Shown: positions 54,596 to 63,140 of the stretch, piece after piece
How the letters are laid out: the number at the start of each line of letters is the position of its first letter
Position numbering within the stretch: the first letter of the stretch is position 1
NCBI GenBank assembly: GCA_029233925.1
Contig: JARGOX010000019.1
Location: 62,001-126,000, forward strand
Origin: Rhizobiaceae bacterium
GTDB lineage: Bacteria; Pseudomonadota; Alphaproteobacteria; Rhizobiales; Rhizobiaceae
Reading direction: 5' to 3'
DNA length: 64,000 bases
Program-made: the position numbers and the translations under genes
Notes under the pieces: generated by a model
Databases searched by the model: none
Told to the model about the DNA's origin: nothing
Seen by the model: only the letters and a program-made list of their open reading frames with translations

Positions 54596-55875
54596 TGGAA
54601 CTCTGGGTCCTGTTTGGAACATTCACATTCCTGCTTTTGATCGGAACGCCAGTGGCCTTTTGCCTTGGCGTTTCCAGCTTCGCAACGATTGCCTATCTCG
54701 GCCTGCCGCCGGTGGTGGTCTTCCAGCGCCTGAATTCTGGTGTTTCCGTTTTCGCGCTGATGGCCATTCCGTTTTTCATCTATGCCGGTGACCTGATGGT
54801 GCGCGGCGACATTGCCCGCAGGCTGGTCGCCCTGGCCGGTTCGATGGTGGGTCATTTGCGCGGTGGACTGGGTCAGGTCAACATCATGGCATCGGTGATG
54901 TTTGGCGGCGTCTCCGGCTCGGCCGCCGCCGATGCCAGCGCCGTCGGCAGCCTGATGGTGCCGCAGATGAAAGCCCGCGGCTACGGCGTCGACTACGCGG
55001 TCAATATCACCGTGGTCGGTTCGATCATCGCCCTGATGATCCCGCCATCACACAATATGATCATCTATTCGATTTCCGCAGGCGGCAAGATTTCCATCGC
55101 CGACCTGTTTACCGCCGGCATCATTCCGGGCCTGGTGCTTGCGCTCTCACTGATGTGCGCTGCCTGGTATGTCGCCCGCAAGCGCGGCTATCCCACAGAA
55201 CCCTTTCAGGGTTTTCGCGAAATGGGCCGGCTGTTTGTCTCCGCCGCGCCCGGCCTGGTTCTGGTCGCTATCATTTTCGGCGGCGTCCGCTCCGGTATTT
55301 TCACCGCATCCGAGAGCTCCAACATTGCCGTCGTCTATGCCCTGCTGGTGACCTTTCTGGTCTATCGCAGCCTGAGCTGGAGTGATTTCAAGGAGGCCAC
55401 CTTCGCCGCTGTGCGCACCACCGCGATGGTGCTGATGGTGATCGGCTGCGCGGCTGCCTTCGGCTGGTTGCTGGCCTATACGCGGGTGCCGGCCTCCATG
55501 GTGGTCCTGCTCAAGGGCATTTCCGACAATCCCATCGTCATCCTGTTGCTGCTCAACATCGTGCTGCTGATCCTCGGCACCTTCATGGACATGTCGCCGT
55601 TGATCGTCATCACGACGCCGATCTTCCTGCCGGTGGCCGTGGCCTTCGGCGTTGATCCGGTGCATTTCGGCGTGATCCTGATCCTCAATCTCGGCATCGG
55701 CTTGTGCACGCCACCGGTCGGCGCCGTGCTCTTCGTTGGCTGTGCAGTGGGGCGAATCCCCATCTGGGAGGCCGTGCGCAGCATATGGCCCTTCTATGGC
55801 GCCGCCTTTGTCACCTTGATGGTGGTCACCTACATCCCGGCGCTTTCCCTTTGGCTGCCATCCCTGTTTCACTGA
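54595..55875 (+). CDS. TRAP transporter large permease (DctM family), uronate operon
   Basis: A 426-residue transport channel with about 12 membrane segments. It shows SGSAAADASAVGSLMVPQMK, LMIPPSHNMIIYSISAGG and GIGLCTPPVGAVLFVGCAVG, typical of DctM. The length is normal. Position between the receptor and the kdg/kdu genes points to uronate uptake. Confidence 0.94.
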   Translation: MELWVLFGTFTFLLLIGTPVAFCLGVSSFATIAYLGLPPVVVFQRLNSGVSVFALMAIPFFIYAGDLMVRGDIARRLVALAGSMVGHLRGGLGQVNIMASVMFGGVSGSAAADASAVGSLMVPQMKARGYGVDYAVNITVVGSIIALMIPPSHNMIIYSISAGGKISIADLFTAGIIPGLVLALSLMCAAWYVARKRGYPTEPFQGFREMGRLFVSAAPGLVLVAIIFGGVRSGIFTASESSNIAVVYALLVTFLVYRSLSWSDFKEATFAAVRTTAMVLMVIGCAAAFGWLLAYTRVPASMVVLLKGISDNPIVILLLLNIVLLILGTFMDMSPLIVITTPIFLPVAVAFGVDPVHFGVILILNLGIGLCTPPVGAVLFVGCAVGRIPIWEAVRSIWPFYGAAFVTLMVVTYIPALSLWLPSLFH

Positions 55876-55884
55876 GGACGACAC

Positions 55885-56202
55885 ATGAGCTATGTAAAAA
55901 GATATCCCATCGCCGAACCGGGCCCGGGCGTCACACGACAGGTCCTGTCGGACAGTCCCGACCTGATGGTCGTGGCCTTTTCATTTGCCGCAGGCGGCGA
56001 AGGCGCATTGCACAATCACCCGCATGTTCAGTCGACCTATGTCGCGGAAGGGCGTTTCACTTTCACCATCGACGGCGACGCCTTTGATGTGGAGGCAGGC
56101 GACAGCTTTGTCATTCCTTCAAACGCCGTGCATGGCTGCCATTGCCATGAAGCCGGAAAACTCATCGATACATTCACGCCCCGTCGGGACGATTTTCTCT
56201 GA
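55885..56202 (+). CDS. kdgF: KdgF-like cupin (unsaturated uronate ring opening)
   Basis: A 105-residue single cupin. The metal-binding histidines sit in ALHNHPHVQSTYV and the second motif is GDSFVIPSNAVHGCHCHE. KdgF converts 4,5-unsaturated galacturonate or mannuronate into the open-chain 4-deoxy-5-hexosulose uronate. It lies 9 bases after the permease gene and 16 before kduI, the next enzyme. Confidence 0.88.
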   Translation: MSYVKRYPIAEPGPGVTRQVLSDSPDLMVVAFSFAAGGEGALHNHPHVQSTYVAEGRFTFTIDGDAFDVEAGDSFVIPSNAVHGCHCHEAGKLIDTFTPRRDDFL

Positions 56203-56218
56203 TCTGGAAGGACCGCAA

Positions 56219-57043
56219 ATGCTCACCGTCGAAACCCGCCAGGCGATTGATCCAAAAACCGCCAAAACCTTTGATACCGATGCCCTGCGCGCAAACTTCC
56301 ATCTCGGCACCATGTTTAAGCCCGGAGAAATCCGGCTGTGCTACAGCCATTATGATCGCTTGATCGTCGGCGGCGCTGTTCCCGATGGCGCGTCTCTGGT
56401 GCTTGATGAAGTCAGGGAATGCGGCACCAGGAGCATTCTAGACCGCCGCGAAATGGTGGTTGTCTGTGTCGAGGGTGACGGATCAGTGATGGGTGGCGGC
56501 GAAACCCATGAGATGGCAAAGGGCGACATGCTCTATCTGCCGATGGGGTCGGGCCCCGTCACCTTTTCGAAAAATGCGAAATTCTACATTCTCTCCGCCC
56601 CGGCCCATACGGCCCACCCCAAGCGCCACATCAGGATCGGGGATGCCGCAACTGTGGAACTTGGTGCGACGGAGACATCCAACGAAAGGGTGATCTATCA
56701 ATTCATCCATCCCGACGTCATGAAGTCCTGCCAATTGGTCGTCGGCATGACAAAATTGTCCAGCGGTTCGGTCTGGAACACCATGCCCGCCCATGTCCAC
56801 GACCGGCGTTCCGAGGCCTATCTGTATATCGATCTGCCGGAAGAGGCGCGCGTCATGCATTTTATGGGTGAGCCGGATGAAACGCGCCATCTGGTGATGA
56901 AAAATCTCGATGGCGTTCTCTCACCGCCCTGGTCGCTGCACAGCGGCGCCGGTACGGCCTCCTACACGTTCATCTGGGCGATGGCCGGAGACAATGTCGA
57001 CTACAAGGACGTGGAGATGGTGTCCATGAAGACGCTGCGATGA
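56219..57043 (+). CDS. kduI: 5-dehydro-4-deoxy-D-glucuronate isomerase
   Basis: A 274-residue bicupin zinc enzyme that isomerises 4-deoxy-L-threo-5-hexosulose uronate to 2,5-diketo-3-deoxygluconate. The KduI pattern is clear: ETRQAIDPKTAKTFDTDALR, YSHYDRLIVGGAVP, VWNTMPAHVHDRRSEAYLY with the zinc histidines, and PPWSLHSGAGTASYTFIWAM. The ATG at 56219 has GGAAGGA upstream. Its stop overlaps kduD by 4 bases. Confidence 0.95.
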   Translation: MLTVETRQAIDPKTAKTFDTDALRANFHLGTMFKPGEIRLCYSHYDRLIVGGAVPDGASLVLDEVRECGTRSILDRREMVVVCVEGDGSVMGGGETHEMAKGDMLYLPMGSGPVTFSKNAKFYILSAPAHTAHPKRHIRIGDAATVELGATETSNERVIYQFIHPDVMKSCQLVVGMTKLSSGSVWNTMPAHVHDRRSEAYLYIDLPEEARVMHFMGEPDETRHLVMKNLDGVLSPPWSLHSGAGTASYTFIWAMAGDNVDYKDVEMVSMKTLR

Positions 57044-57795
57044 GTTTTGCGGCCCCAAACTTTTCGCTTGAAGGCAGGCGGGCCTTTGTCACCGGTGCCA
57101 ATACCGGCATCGGTCAGGGCATCGCGCTCGGGCTGGCATCGGCGGGCGCGCAAGTCATTTGCGCCGGGCGCACCCCGGCCGAGGAGACTGTTGAAGCCAT
57201 CGGCAGGATGGGCGGGAAGGCGCAAATCGCTGCGCTGGATCTTTCCGACCCAATGGCCGGCGCCGCGGTGCTGGCTGAACATGGCGACCTGGATATCCTG
57301 GTCAACAATGCAGGCATCATCCGCCGCGCAGACTCGCTGGATTTTACCGAAGGCGACTGGGACGATGTGATGGATGTCAATCTGAAGGCCGTTTTCTTCA
57401 CCGCTCAGGCCTTTGCAAAACACGCACTGGCGCGCGGCGCCCATGCCTCCATCATCAACATTGCGTCACTTCTGTCGTTCCAGGGCGGCATCCGGGTGCC
57501 GTCCTATACCGCATCAAAACACGGGGTCGCAGGCCTGACAAAAATTCTCGCCAACGAATGGGCTCTCAGGGGCATCAATGTGAATGCCATTGCGCCGGGA
57601 TATATTGCGACCAACAATACGGTGGCGCTGCGCGCCGATGAAAACCGCAACCGGGACATACTCGCCCGGATTCCGGCCGGTGCCTGGGGCAAACCGGAAG
57701 ACATTGCAGGCGCGGCGGTTTTTCTGGCCTCACCGGCAGCACGCTATGTGCACGGCTGCGTTCTCAATGTGGATGGCGGCTGGCTGGCCCGCTGA
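57040..57795 (+). CDS. kduD: 2-dehydro-3-deoxy-D-gluconate 5-dehydrogenase
   Basis: A 251-residue SDR that reduces 2,5-diketo-3-deoxygluconate to KDG with NAD(P)H. It has TGANTGIGQGIALGLASAGA, NNAGIIRRADSLDFTEGDWD, IASLLSFQGGIRVPSYTASK with the catalytic Ser, Tyr and Lys, and the KduD-type C-terminus NVDGGWLAR. Last gene of the operon. KDG kinase and aldolase genes are not in the window, so the pathway is completed elsewhere. Confidence 0.93.
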   Translation: MSFAAPNFSLEGRRAFVTGANTGIGQGIALGLASAGAQVICAGRTPAEETVEAIGRMGGKAQIAALDLSDPMAGAAVLAEHGDLDILVNNAGIIRRADSLDFTEGDWDDVMDVNLKAVFFTAQAFAKHALARGAHASIINIASLLSFQGGIRVPSYTASKHGVAGLTKILANEWALRGINVNAIAPGYIATNNTVALRADENRNRDILARIPAGAWGKPEDIAGAAVFLASPAARYVHGCVLNVDGGWLAR

Positions 57796-57824
57796 CGGGC
57801 CGCCAGCATGCCAGCAAAAAGGCT

Positions 57825-58514
57825 TTAGCTTTCCAGCGAATAGCCTGCGCCGCGAACGGTGCGGATGACATCGCGCATATTGGCCAGATTGAGGGCCTTG
57901 CGCAGCCGGCCAACGTGCACATCAACCGTGCGTTCATCGACATAGATGTCATGCCCCCAAACACCGTCCAGCAATTGGGAGCGCGCGAAGACCCGCGTCG
58001 GCGAGGACATGAAAAATTCCAGCAGGCGGAATTCCGTCGGTCCAAGCTTGATTTCGCGGCCACGGCGATAGACACGGTGGGTCTCCCGGTCGAGCTCGAT
58101 ATCACCGTGTTTGAGAAGCGTCGATATGGATTCCGGATTGGATCGCCTCAACAGCGCGCGCACCCGGGCCATCAATTCAGGCGTCGAGAAGGGTTTGACG
58201 ACATAATCGTCAGCGCCCGTCGAAAGCCCGCGCACCCGTTCACTTTCTTCACCCCGGGCGGTCAGCAGAATGATCGGCAGGCGTTCGGTCTCCGGACGGA
58301 CCCGCAGCCGGCGGCATAATTCTATGCCGGAAAGACCCGGAAGCATCCAGTCGAGAATCAGCAGATCCGGCACACGTTCCTGCAGCCTTACCTCGGCCTC
58401 ATCGCCGCGCAGAACCGTATCAACCTCATAGCCTTCGGCTTCCAGATTGTAACGCAGAAGAACGCTCAGCGCCTCCTCGTCTTCGACGACTGTTATTTGT
58501 GGTACCATACCCAT
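57825..58514 (-). CDS. phoB: Phosphate regulon response regulator PhoB
   Basis: A 229-residue OmpR/PhoB-family regulator. The receiver has the acidic pair VVEDEEALSVLL, phospho-acceptor Asp in LLILDWMLPG, and the conserved Lys in DYVVKPFSTPE. The C-terminal winged helix includes GPTEFRLLEFFMSSPTRVFA and RTVDVHVGRLRKAL. The start at 58514 has GGAG 7 bases upstream. It controls phosphate-starvation genes. Its kinase PhoR is not seen here. Confidence 0.96.
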   Translation of the reverse strand: MGMVPQITVVEDEEALSVLLRYNLEAEGYEVDTVLRGDEAEVRLQERVPDLLILDWMLPGLSGIELCRRLRVRPETERLPIILLTARGEESERVRGLSTGADDYVVKPFSTPELMARVRALLRRSNPESISTLLKHGDIELDRETHRVYRRGREIKLGPTEFRLLEFFMSSPTRVFARSQLLDGVWGHDIYVDERTVDVHVGRLRKALNLANMRDVIRTVRGAGYSLES

Positions 58515-58562
58515 ATTCATTCTCCGGTCGGGGCGCCTGCCCCGAACTCATTGCGCACAAGT

Positions 58563-59297
58563 TTAATTCCGGACAACAACACTGGCTGTTTCGTCGTCCT
58601 TGGGCCGCTCTGTCGTCAGTTGCGAGCCGGTTGCCATGTAATAGACCGTCTCGGCGATATTGGTCGCATGGTCACCGATACGTTCGATGTTTTTGGCGCA
58701 GAACAGGAGATGCGTGCAGGCCGTGATATTGCGGGGATCCTCCATCATGTAGGTCAGCAATTCACGAAACAGCGACGTGTAGATGGCATCAATTTCATCA
58801 TCACGCTGGCGCACCGAATTGGCCAGTTCCGACGACCGCGACGAATAGGCGTCAAGCACCTCTTTCAACTGCGTCAGGGCCAGTTCGGAAAGGTGTTCTA
58901 TGCCGCGCACCAGCTTTTTCGGCTGCGCCATGCCCTGAACGGCAAGCACCCTCTTGGCATTGTTTTTTGCCATGTCGCCAACCCGCTCAAGATCCGCGGC
59001 AATGCGGATCGAGCCGATGATGTCGCGCAGATCGGACGCCATGGGCTGGCGTTTGGCGATGATCAGGACGGCCTTTTCGCCAATCTGCCGCTCCGCGTCA
59101 TCAAGCAGAAGGTCATCCGAAATGACTTTCTGTGACAATGCGGCATCGGAATTGACCAGCGCAGCAACGGATTCCTCCACCATGCGCTCGGCAATGCCGC
59201 CCATTTCCGAAATGCGGCGCACCAAAAATTGCAATTCATCATCATAGGAAGACACGGTATGCGCCGCCGACACGGTCGGATTCTTCTGGTCACTCAT
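58563..59297 (-). CDS. phoU: Phosphate transport system regulatory protein PhoU
   Basis: A 244-residue cytoplasmic protein that couples Pst transport to PhoR/PhoB signalling. Two PhoU helical repeats contain the metal-site motifs LRDIIGSIRIAADLERVGDM and CAKNIERIGDHATNIAETVY. The start at 59297 (MSDQKNPTVSAA) is 22 bases after pstB; an open frame further upstream overlaps pstB. PhoB follows after 48 bases. Confidence 0.95.
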   Translation of the reverse strand: MSDQKNPTVSAAHTVSSYDDELQFLVRRISEMGGIAERMVEESVAALVNSDAALSQKVISDDLLLDDAERQIGEKAVLIIAKRQPMASDLRDIIGSIRIAADLERVGDMAKNNAKRVLAVQGMAQPKKLVRGIEHLSELALTQLKEVLDAYSSRSSELANSVRQRDDEIDAIYTSLFRELLTYMMEDPRNITACTHLLFCAKNIERIGDHATNIAETVYYMATGSQLTTERPKDDETASVVVRN

Positions 59298-59319
59298 GAT
59301 AGTTCCTGTGCGTGTAATA

Positions 59320-60132
59320 TCAGCCGTAACGGCCGGTAATGTAATCCTGGGTGCGCTGGTCATCCGGATTGGTGAACATTTTGTCGGTGGCGCCTTCTTC
59401 CACCAGGCGACCCAGATGGAACATGGCTGTTCGCTGGGAAACACGGGCCGCCTGCTGCATGGAATGGGTGACGATGACAATGGTGTAATTGACCCGCAAT
59501 TCGTCGATCAGTTCCTCGACCTTGGCTGTGGCGATGGGATCCAGCGCCGAACAGGGCTCGTCCATCAGGATCACCTCAGGGCTGACAGCAATCGCCCGTG
59601 CGATGCAAAGGCGCTGCTGCTGGCCGCCGGAAAGGCCCGTTCCTGCCGTATGAAGACGATCCTTGACCTCCTCGAACAGGCCGGCCTTGCGCAGGCTTGT
59701 TTCGACAATTTCGTCCATCTCCGCCTTGCCGGTCGCCAGTCCATGAATGCGCGGGCCATAGGCAACATTTTCATAGATGGTCTTGGGGAATGGATTGGGT
59801 TTTTGAAAGACCATCCCGACATTGGCGCGCAATTCGACCACATCGATGGAGGGATCATATATATCAGCGCCATCCAGCGTGATGCTGCCTTTGACGCGGC
59901 AGCCCTCAATCGTGTCATTCATGCGGTTGAGACAGCGCAGGAATGTCGACTTGCCACAGCCGGAGGGTCCGATGAGCGCTGTAACCTGATGCAGACGGAC
60001 ATCCAGATCCACATCGAAAAGCGCCTGGTTGTCTCCGTAGGACACATTGACCAGGCGGCCCTGCATCTTGATCGGTGGCTGCGCGGTTGTTTTTGCACCC
60101 ACCGCCGCTTCGACTGCTGCTTCCGACATCAT
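59320..60132 (-). CDS. pstB: Phosphate ABC transporter ATP-binding protein
   Basis: A 270-residue ATPase of the Pst importer. Walker [20 protein letters not shown], signature [19 protein letters not shown], Walker [17 protein letters not shown] and [20 protein letters not shown] are all intact and PstB-like. The ATG at 60132 has AAGG upstream, 6 bases off. Confidence 0.97.
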   Translation of the reverse strand: MMSEAAVEAAVGAKTTAQPPIKMQGRLVNVSYGDNQALFDVDLDVRLHQVTALIGPSGCGKSTFLRCLNRMNDTIEGCRVKGSITLDGADIYDPSIDVVELRANVGMVFQKPNPFPKTIYENVAYGPRIHGLATGKAEMDEIVETSLRKAGLFEEVKDRLHTAGTGLSGGQQQRLCIARAIAVSPEVILMDEPCSALDPIATAKVEELIDELRVNYTIVIVTHSMQQAARVSQRTAMFHLGRLVEEGATDKMFTNPDDQRTQDYITGRYG

Positions 60133-60226
60133 GTTCATCCTTCAAAACCTCAATCCGGCGCCCGTCATGATGGCGCGCATTCAACTGGTTGGCACGCATT
60201 CAACTGGTTGCGCGCTTTGCTCAATT

Positions 60227-61546
60227 CTACCAACGACGCTCAAAGCGGCGACGCAATATGATTGCGGTGATATTCATCACGGCCAGAAAGCCCAGCAATA
60301 TGATGATAGCACCTGATGTGCGTTCAACGAATGCCCGTTCGGCTTCATTTGCCCACATGAAGATCTGCACAGGCAATGCCGTGGCCGGATCCATTGGACT
60401 GGCCGGAACACCGACCACAAAGGCCACCATTCCAATCAGCAGCAATGGGGCAGTCTCGCCCAGTGCCTGGGCAAGACCGATGATGGTGCCGGTCATGACG
60501 CCGGGGGCGGCGAGCGGCAGGACATGATGGAAGACCATCTGTGTCCGCGATGCGCCAAGGCCCAGGGCGGCGGCGCGAATGGATGGCGGCACCGCCTTCA
60601 AGGCCGCGCGGGTCGCAATGATGATGGTAGGCAGGGTCATCAGGCTCAAGACCAGGCCGCCAACCAGGGATGCGGATCGCGGCATGCCGGCAAAATTGAT
60701 AAAAACGGCAAGTCCCAAAAGACCGAAGACGATGGACGGCACCGCCGCAAGATTGTTGATGTTGACCTCAATGAGATCAGTCCAGCGGTTTTTCGGCGCG
60801 AATTCTTCCAGATAGATCGAGGCCGCAACACCAATGGGCAGTGCCAGAACCAGAACGATGCCCATCATGTAAAGCGAGCCGATGATCGCAACCCCCACCC
60901 CGGCAGTCTCCGCGCGGCTGGAAGCGCCATAGGTAAACAGCCCCGTGTTGAAACGTTTGACCAGAATATTGTCCTTGGCCAATTGGTTCATCCAGGCAAT
61001 CTGCTGGTCATCGACCTGCCGGCGGGCCTGATCAACGGACAGATCGACCTGCCCCTTGAAAGCCGAATCAATATCACCGCTTGCCAGGATCCATACGGGC
61101 AGGGTTTTGCCGATGATCGAGGGATCGGCGAGCACCATGTCGCGCAATTGCACACGAGACCCGGCAGACAGCATTTTGCCGGCCGCGCTCACCAGTTTCT
61201 TGTTCTTCGGATCAATGCCCAGTTCCCGGACCAGCCCGTTGCGGGCCAGCACAGGATAATTGGCCATCATCAGTGCCTGCGGGTTCTGCGCACGCTCGCC
61301 CTTTGGATCAATGATCTTTTCGGAAAATGTAACCGGAACGCTGATGGCGGTCTGCTGGAAGGCCGTGTATCCCTTGGAAATCACGGTGTAGAGCAAGGCC
61401 GTCAGAAACAGTATGCCGAGCGCGATGGCGATCAGACCATAGGCCCTGAAGCGCCGCTCAGCGGCATATCTGCGCTTGATGCCGATGTCGCGTTTTTGAA
61501 TGCCTGTGCCGGCAACGGCGGCAGGCGGTGTGACAGCGTCGCTCAT
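60227..61546 (-). CDS. pstA: Phosphate ABC transporter permease PstA
   Basis: A 439-residue inner-membrane permease. A long N-terminal part with one TM and a ~200-residue periplasmic region precedes the permease domain, as in alphaproteobacterial PstA. PstA features are VNINNLAAVPSIVFGLLGLA, LTLPTIIIATRAALKAVP and ALGLGASRTQMVFHHVLPLA, with the ATPase-coupling loop. Its start overlaps the pstC stop by 4 bases. Confidence 0.94.
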   Translation of the reverse strand: MSDAVTPPAAVAGTGIQKRDIGIKRRYAAERRFRAYGLIAIALGILFLTALLYTVISKGYTAFQQTAISVPVTFSEKIIDPKGERAQNPQALMMANYPVLARNGLVRELGIDPKNKKLVSAAGKMLSAGSRVQLRDMVLADPSIIGKTLPVWILASGDIDSAFKGQVDLSVDQARRQVDDQQIAWMNQLAKDNILVKRFNTGLFTYGASSRAETAGVGVAIIGSLYMMGIVLVLALPIGVAASIYLEEFAPKNRWTDLIEVNINNLAAVPSIVFGLLGLAVFINFAGMPRSASLVGGLVLSLMTLPTIIIATRAALKAVPPSIRAAALGLGASRTQMVFHHVLPLAAPGVMTGTIIGLAQALGETAPLLLIGMVAFVVGVPASPMDPATALPVQIFMWANEAERAFVERTSGAIIILLGFLAVMNITAIILRRRFERRW

Positions 61547-63027
61547 TCATACGCCTCCCGATATTTGCGCACGATATAGAGCGCGTAAAAATTCAAACAA
61601 AGTGTGATCACGAAAAGCGTAATACCCAGGGCAAAGGCCACCAGCGTTTGCGGCGAGGTAAATTCCAGATCCCCGGTCAACTGGTTGACGATTTTCACCG
61701 TCACCGTTGTCATCGGTTCAAAGGGATTGAGGGAAAGGCGGGCGGCAACGCCGGCGGCCAGAACCACAATCATCGTCTCGCCAATGGCCCGCGATGCGGT
61801 CAGCAGCAATGCGCCGACGATCCCGGGAAGAGCCGCCGGAAAAATAACCCGGCGGATGGTCTCCGAATGGGTCGCGCCAAGGCCCAGTGACCCGTCACGC
61901 ATGGCTTGCGGCACGGCTGTGATAATATCATCGGACAGGGAGGATACGAAGGGAATGAGCATGATGCCCATGACCAGACCGGCGGTCAGCACGCTCTGCG
62001 CCTGAATGAAGGACGAGACCTCACCAAAGGCCAATCCGTGTATCTGCGCGCTGATATCCCGCAGAAATGGCCCCACTGTGGTCAGGGCGAAAAACCCGTA
62101 GACAATGGTCGGAATGCCGGCGAGCACTTCAAGCAGCGGCTTGACCACCGAACGCAAGCGCTGCCCGGCATATTCCGACATGTAAATGGCGGCATACAGA
62201 CCGATGGGCACGGCAACCAGCATCGCCACAAAAGCGATATAGAGCGTGCCGGCAAGAAGCGGAATGAGCCCAAACTGACCGGCCGAATCCTCCGCACCGG
62301 CGGCCGCAAAACGCGGATCCCAGACGGTGCCGAAAAAGAACTCAAGCGGCGGCACGGAGGTGAAGAACCGGTAGGTTTCCGACACCATGGAAAGAACAAT
62401 GCCGACGGTCGTCAGAATGGCAATGCTGGATGCCAGCATCAAACCGGCAATGATAACGGCCTCGACGCTGTTTCGCGCCCGCATCCTTGGTTTGATTTGT
62501 ATCCACGACCACATCAGGCCGACAGCAGCCAGAAGAATGATAACAAACGTTCGGTACAGCCCGCTGGCAGAATGCATGGCGCTCAGTTTGCGGGCGGCTG
62601 CAGGCATGTAGTCTTCCACCTCACCGGCAATGGCGACACCCTTTTCACCCAGCAGGGAACGCATATCGACAGCGCCTGATTTCAGCCGCGCCTCGTCCTG
62701 TGGGGTCAATTGCTCAAGACCCTGGGCGATGGAATTGATTTTGCCCATTTGCAGGGCGTGGTCCGTATCAGGCAGCGCCTGAATTTCCCGGGGCAGGCTG
62801 TCGAAGACCTGACTGTTGATGACCATCGGACTGACGATCAGCCATGCGGCGAGCACAAAGAGGGAAGGCAGCGCCGTGAAGATGGCAACAAAGGCGCCAT
62901 AATATCCCGACCTGGAATGCAGGCTGGATGCCACATTGCCGGCCACGCGGTTGGCGCGAAGGCGACCGGCCACATATCCCAATGCGGCCAGGCACAGGAC
63001 GATCACGATGGTGGTTGCAGCGTTCAT
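61543..63027 (-). CDS. pstC: Phosphate ABC transporter permease PstC
   Basis: A 494-residue permease, longer than the E. coli protein because of an N-terminal two-TM region with a large loop (about residues 60-170). The C-terminal domain has LLEVLAGIPTIVYGFFALTT, GIMLIPFVSSLSDDIITAVP and SLGLGATHSETIRRVIFPAA. It pairs with PstA. It starts 113 bases after pstS. Confidence 0.94.
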   Translation of the reverse strand: MNAATTIVIVLCLAALGYVAGRLRANRVAGNVASSLHSRSGYYGAFVAIFTALPSLFVLAAWLIVSPMVINSQVFDSLPREIQALPDTDHALQMGKINSIAQGLEQLTPQDEARLKSGAVDMRSLLGEKGVAIAGEVEDYMPAAARKLSAMHSASGLYRTFVIILLAAVGLMWSWIQIKPRMRARNSVEAVIIAGLMLASSIAILTTVGIVLSMVSETYRFFTSVPPLEFFFGTVWDPRFAAAGAEDSAGQFGLIPLLAGTLYIAFVAMLVAVPIGLYAAIYMSEYAGQRLRSVVKPLLEVLAGIPTIVYGFFALTTVGPFLRDISAQIHGLAFGEVSSFIQAQSVLTAGLVMGIMLIPFVSSLSDDIITAVPQAMRDGSLGLGATHSETIRRVIFPAALPGIVGALLLTASRAIGETMIVVLAAGVAARLSLNPFEPMTTVTVKIVNQLTGDLEFTSPQTLVAFALGITLFVITLCLNFYALYIVRKYREAYE

Positions 63028-63100
63028 GAACCAGGCTCCAGACAGGCGGGGGGTCAGGCAGGGGATCAGGCGGTGATATGTTGAAACGAAGAGAGATCAT

Positions 63101-63125
63101 CAGGGGCGCAACAAATGCGCCCCTG
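63101..63125 (-). ncRNA. Intercistronic stem-loop between pstS and pstC
   Basis: CAGGGGCGCA and TGCGCCCCTG form a perfect 10-bp stem with a 5-base loop, 16 bases past the pstS stop. There is no T-run. As after the TRAP receptor gene, it probably protects or partially terminates the transcript so that pstS is expressed above pstCAB. Confidence 0.6.
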
Positions 63126-63140
63126 AAATCAAGTCAGCTG

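Noticed and set aside
59296-60261. A 321-codon plus-strand open frame opposite phoU and pstB
   Set aside because: It is antisense to conserved pst genes with intact motifs, is rich in His, Gln and Arg, and has no family features.
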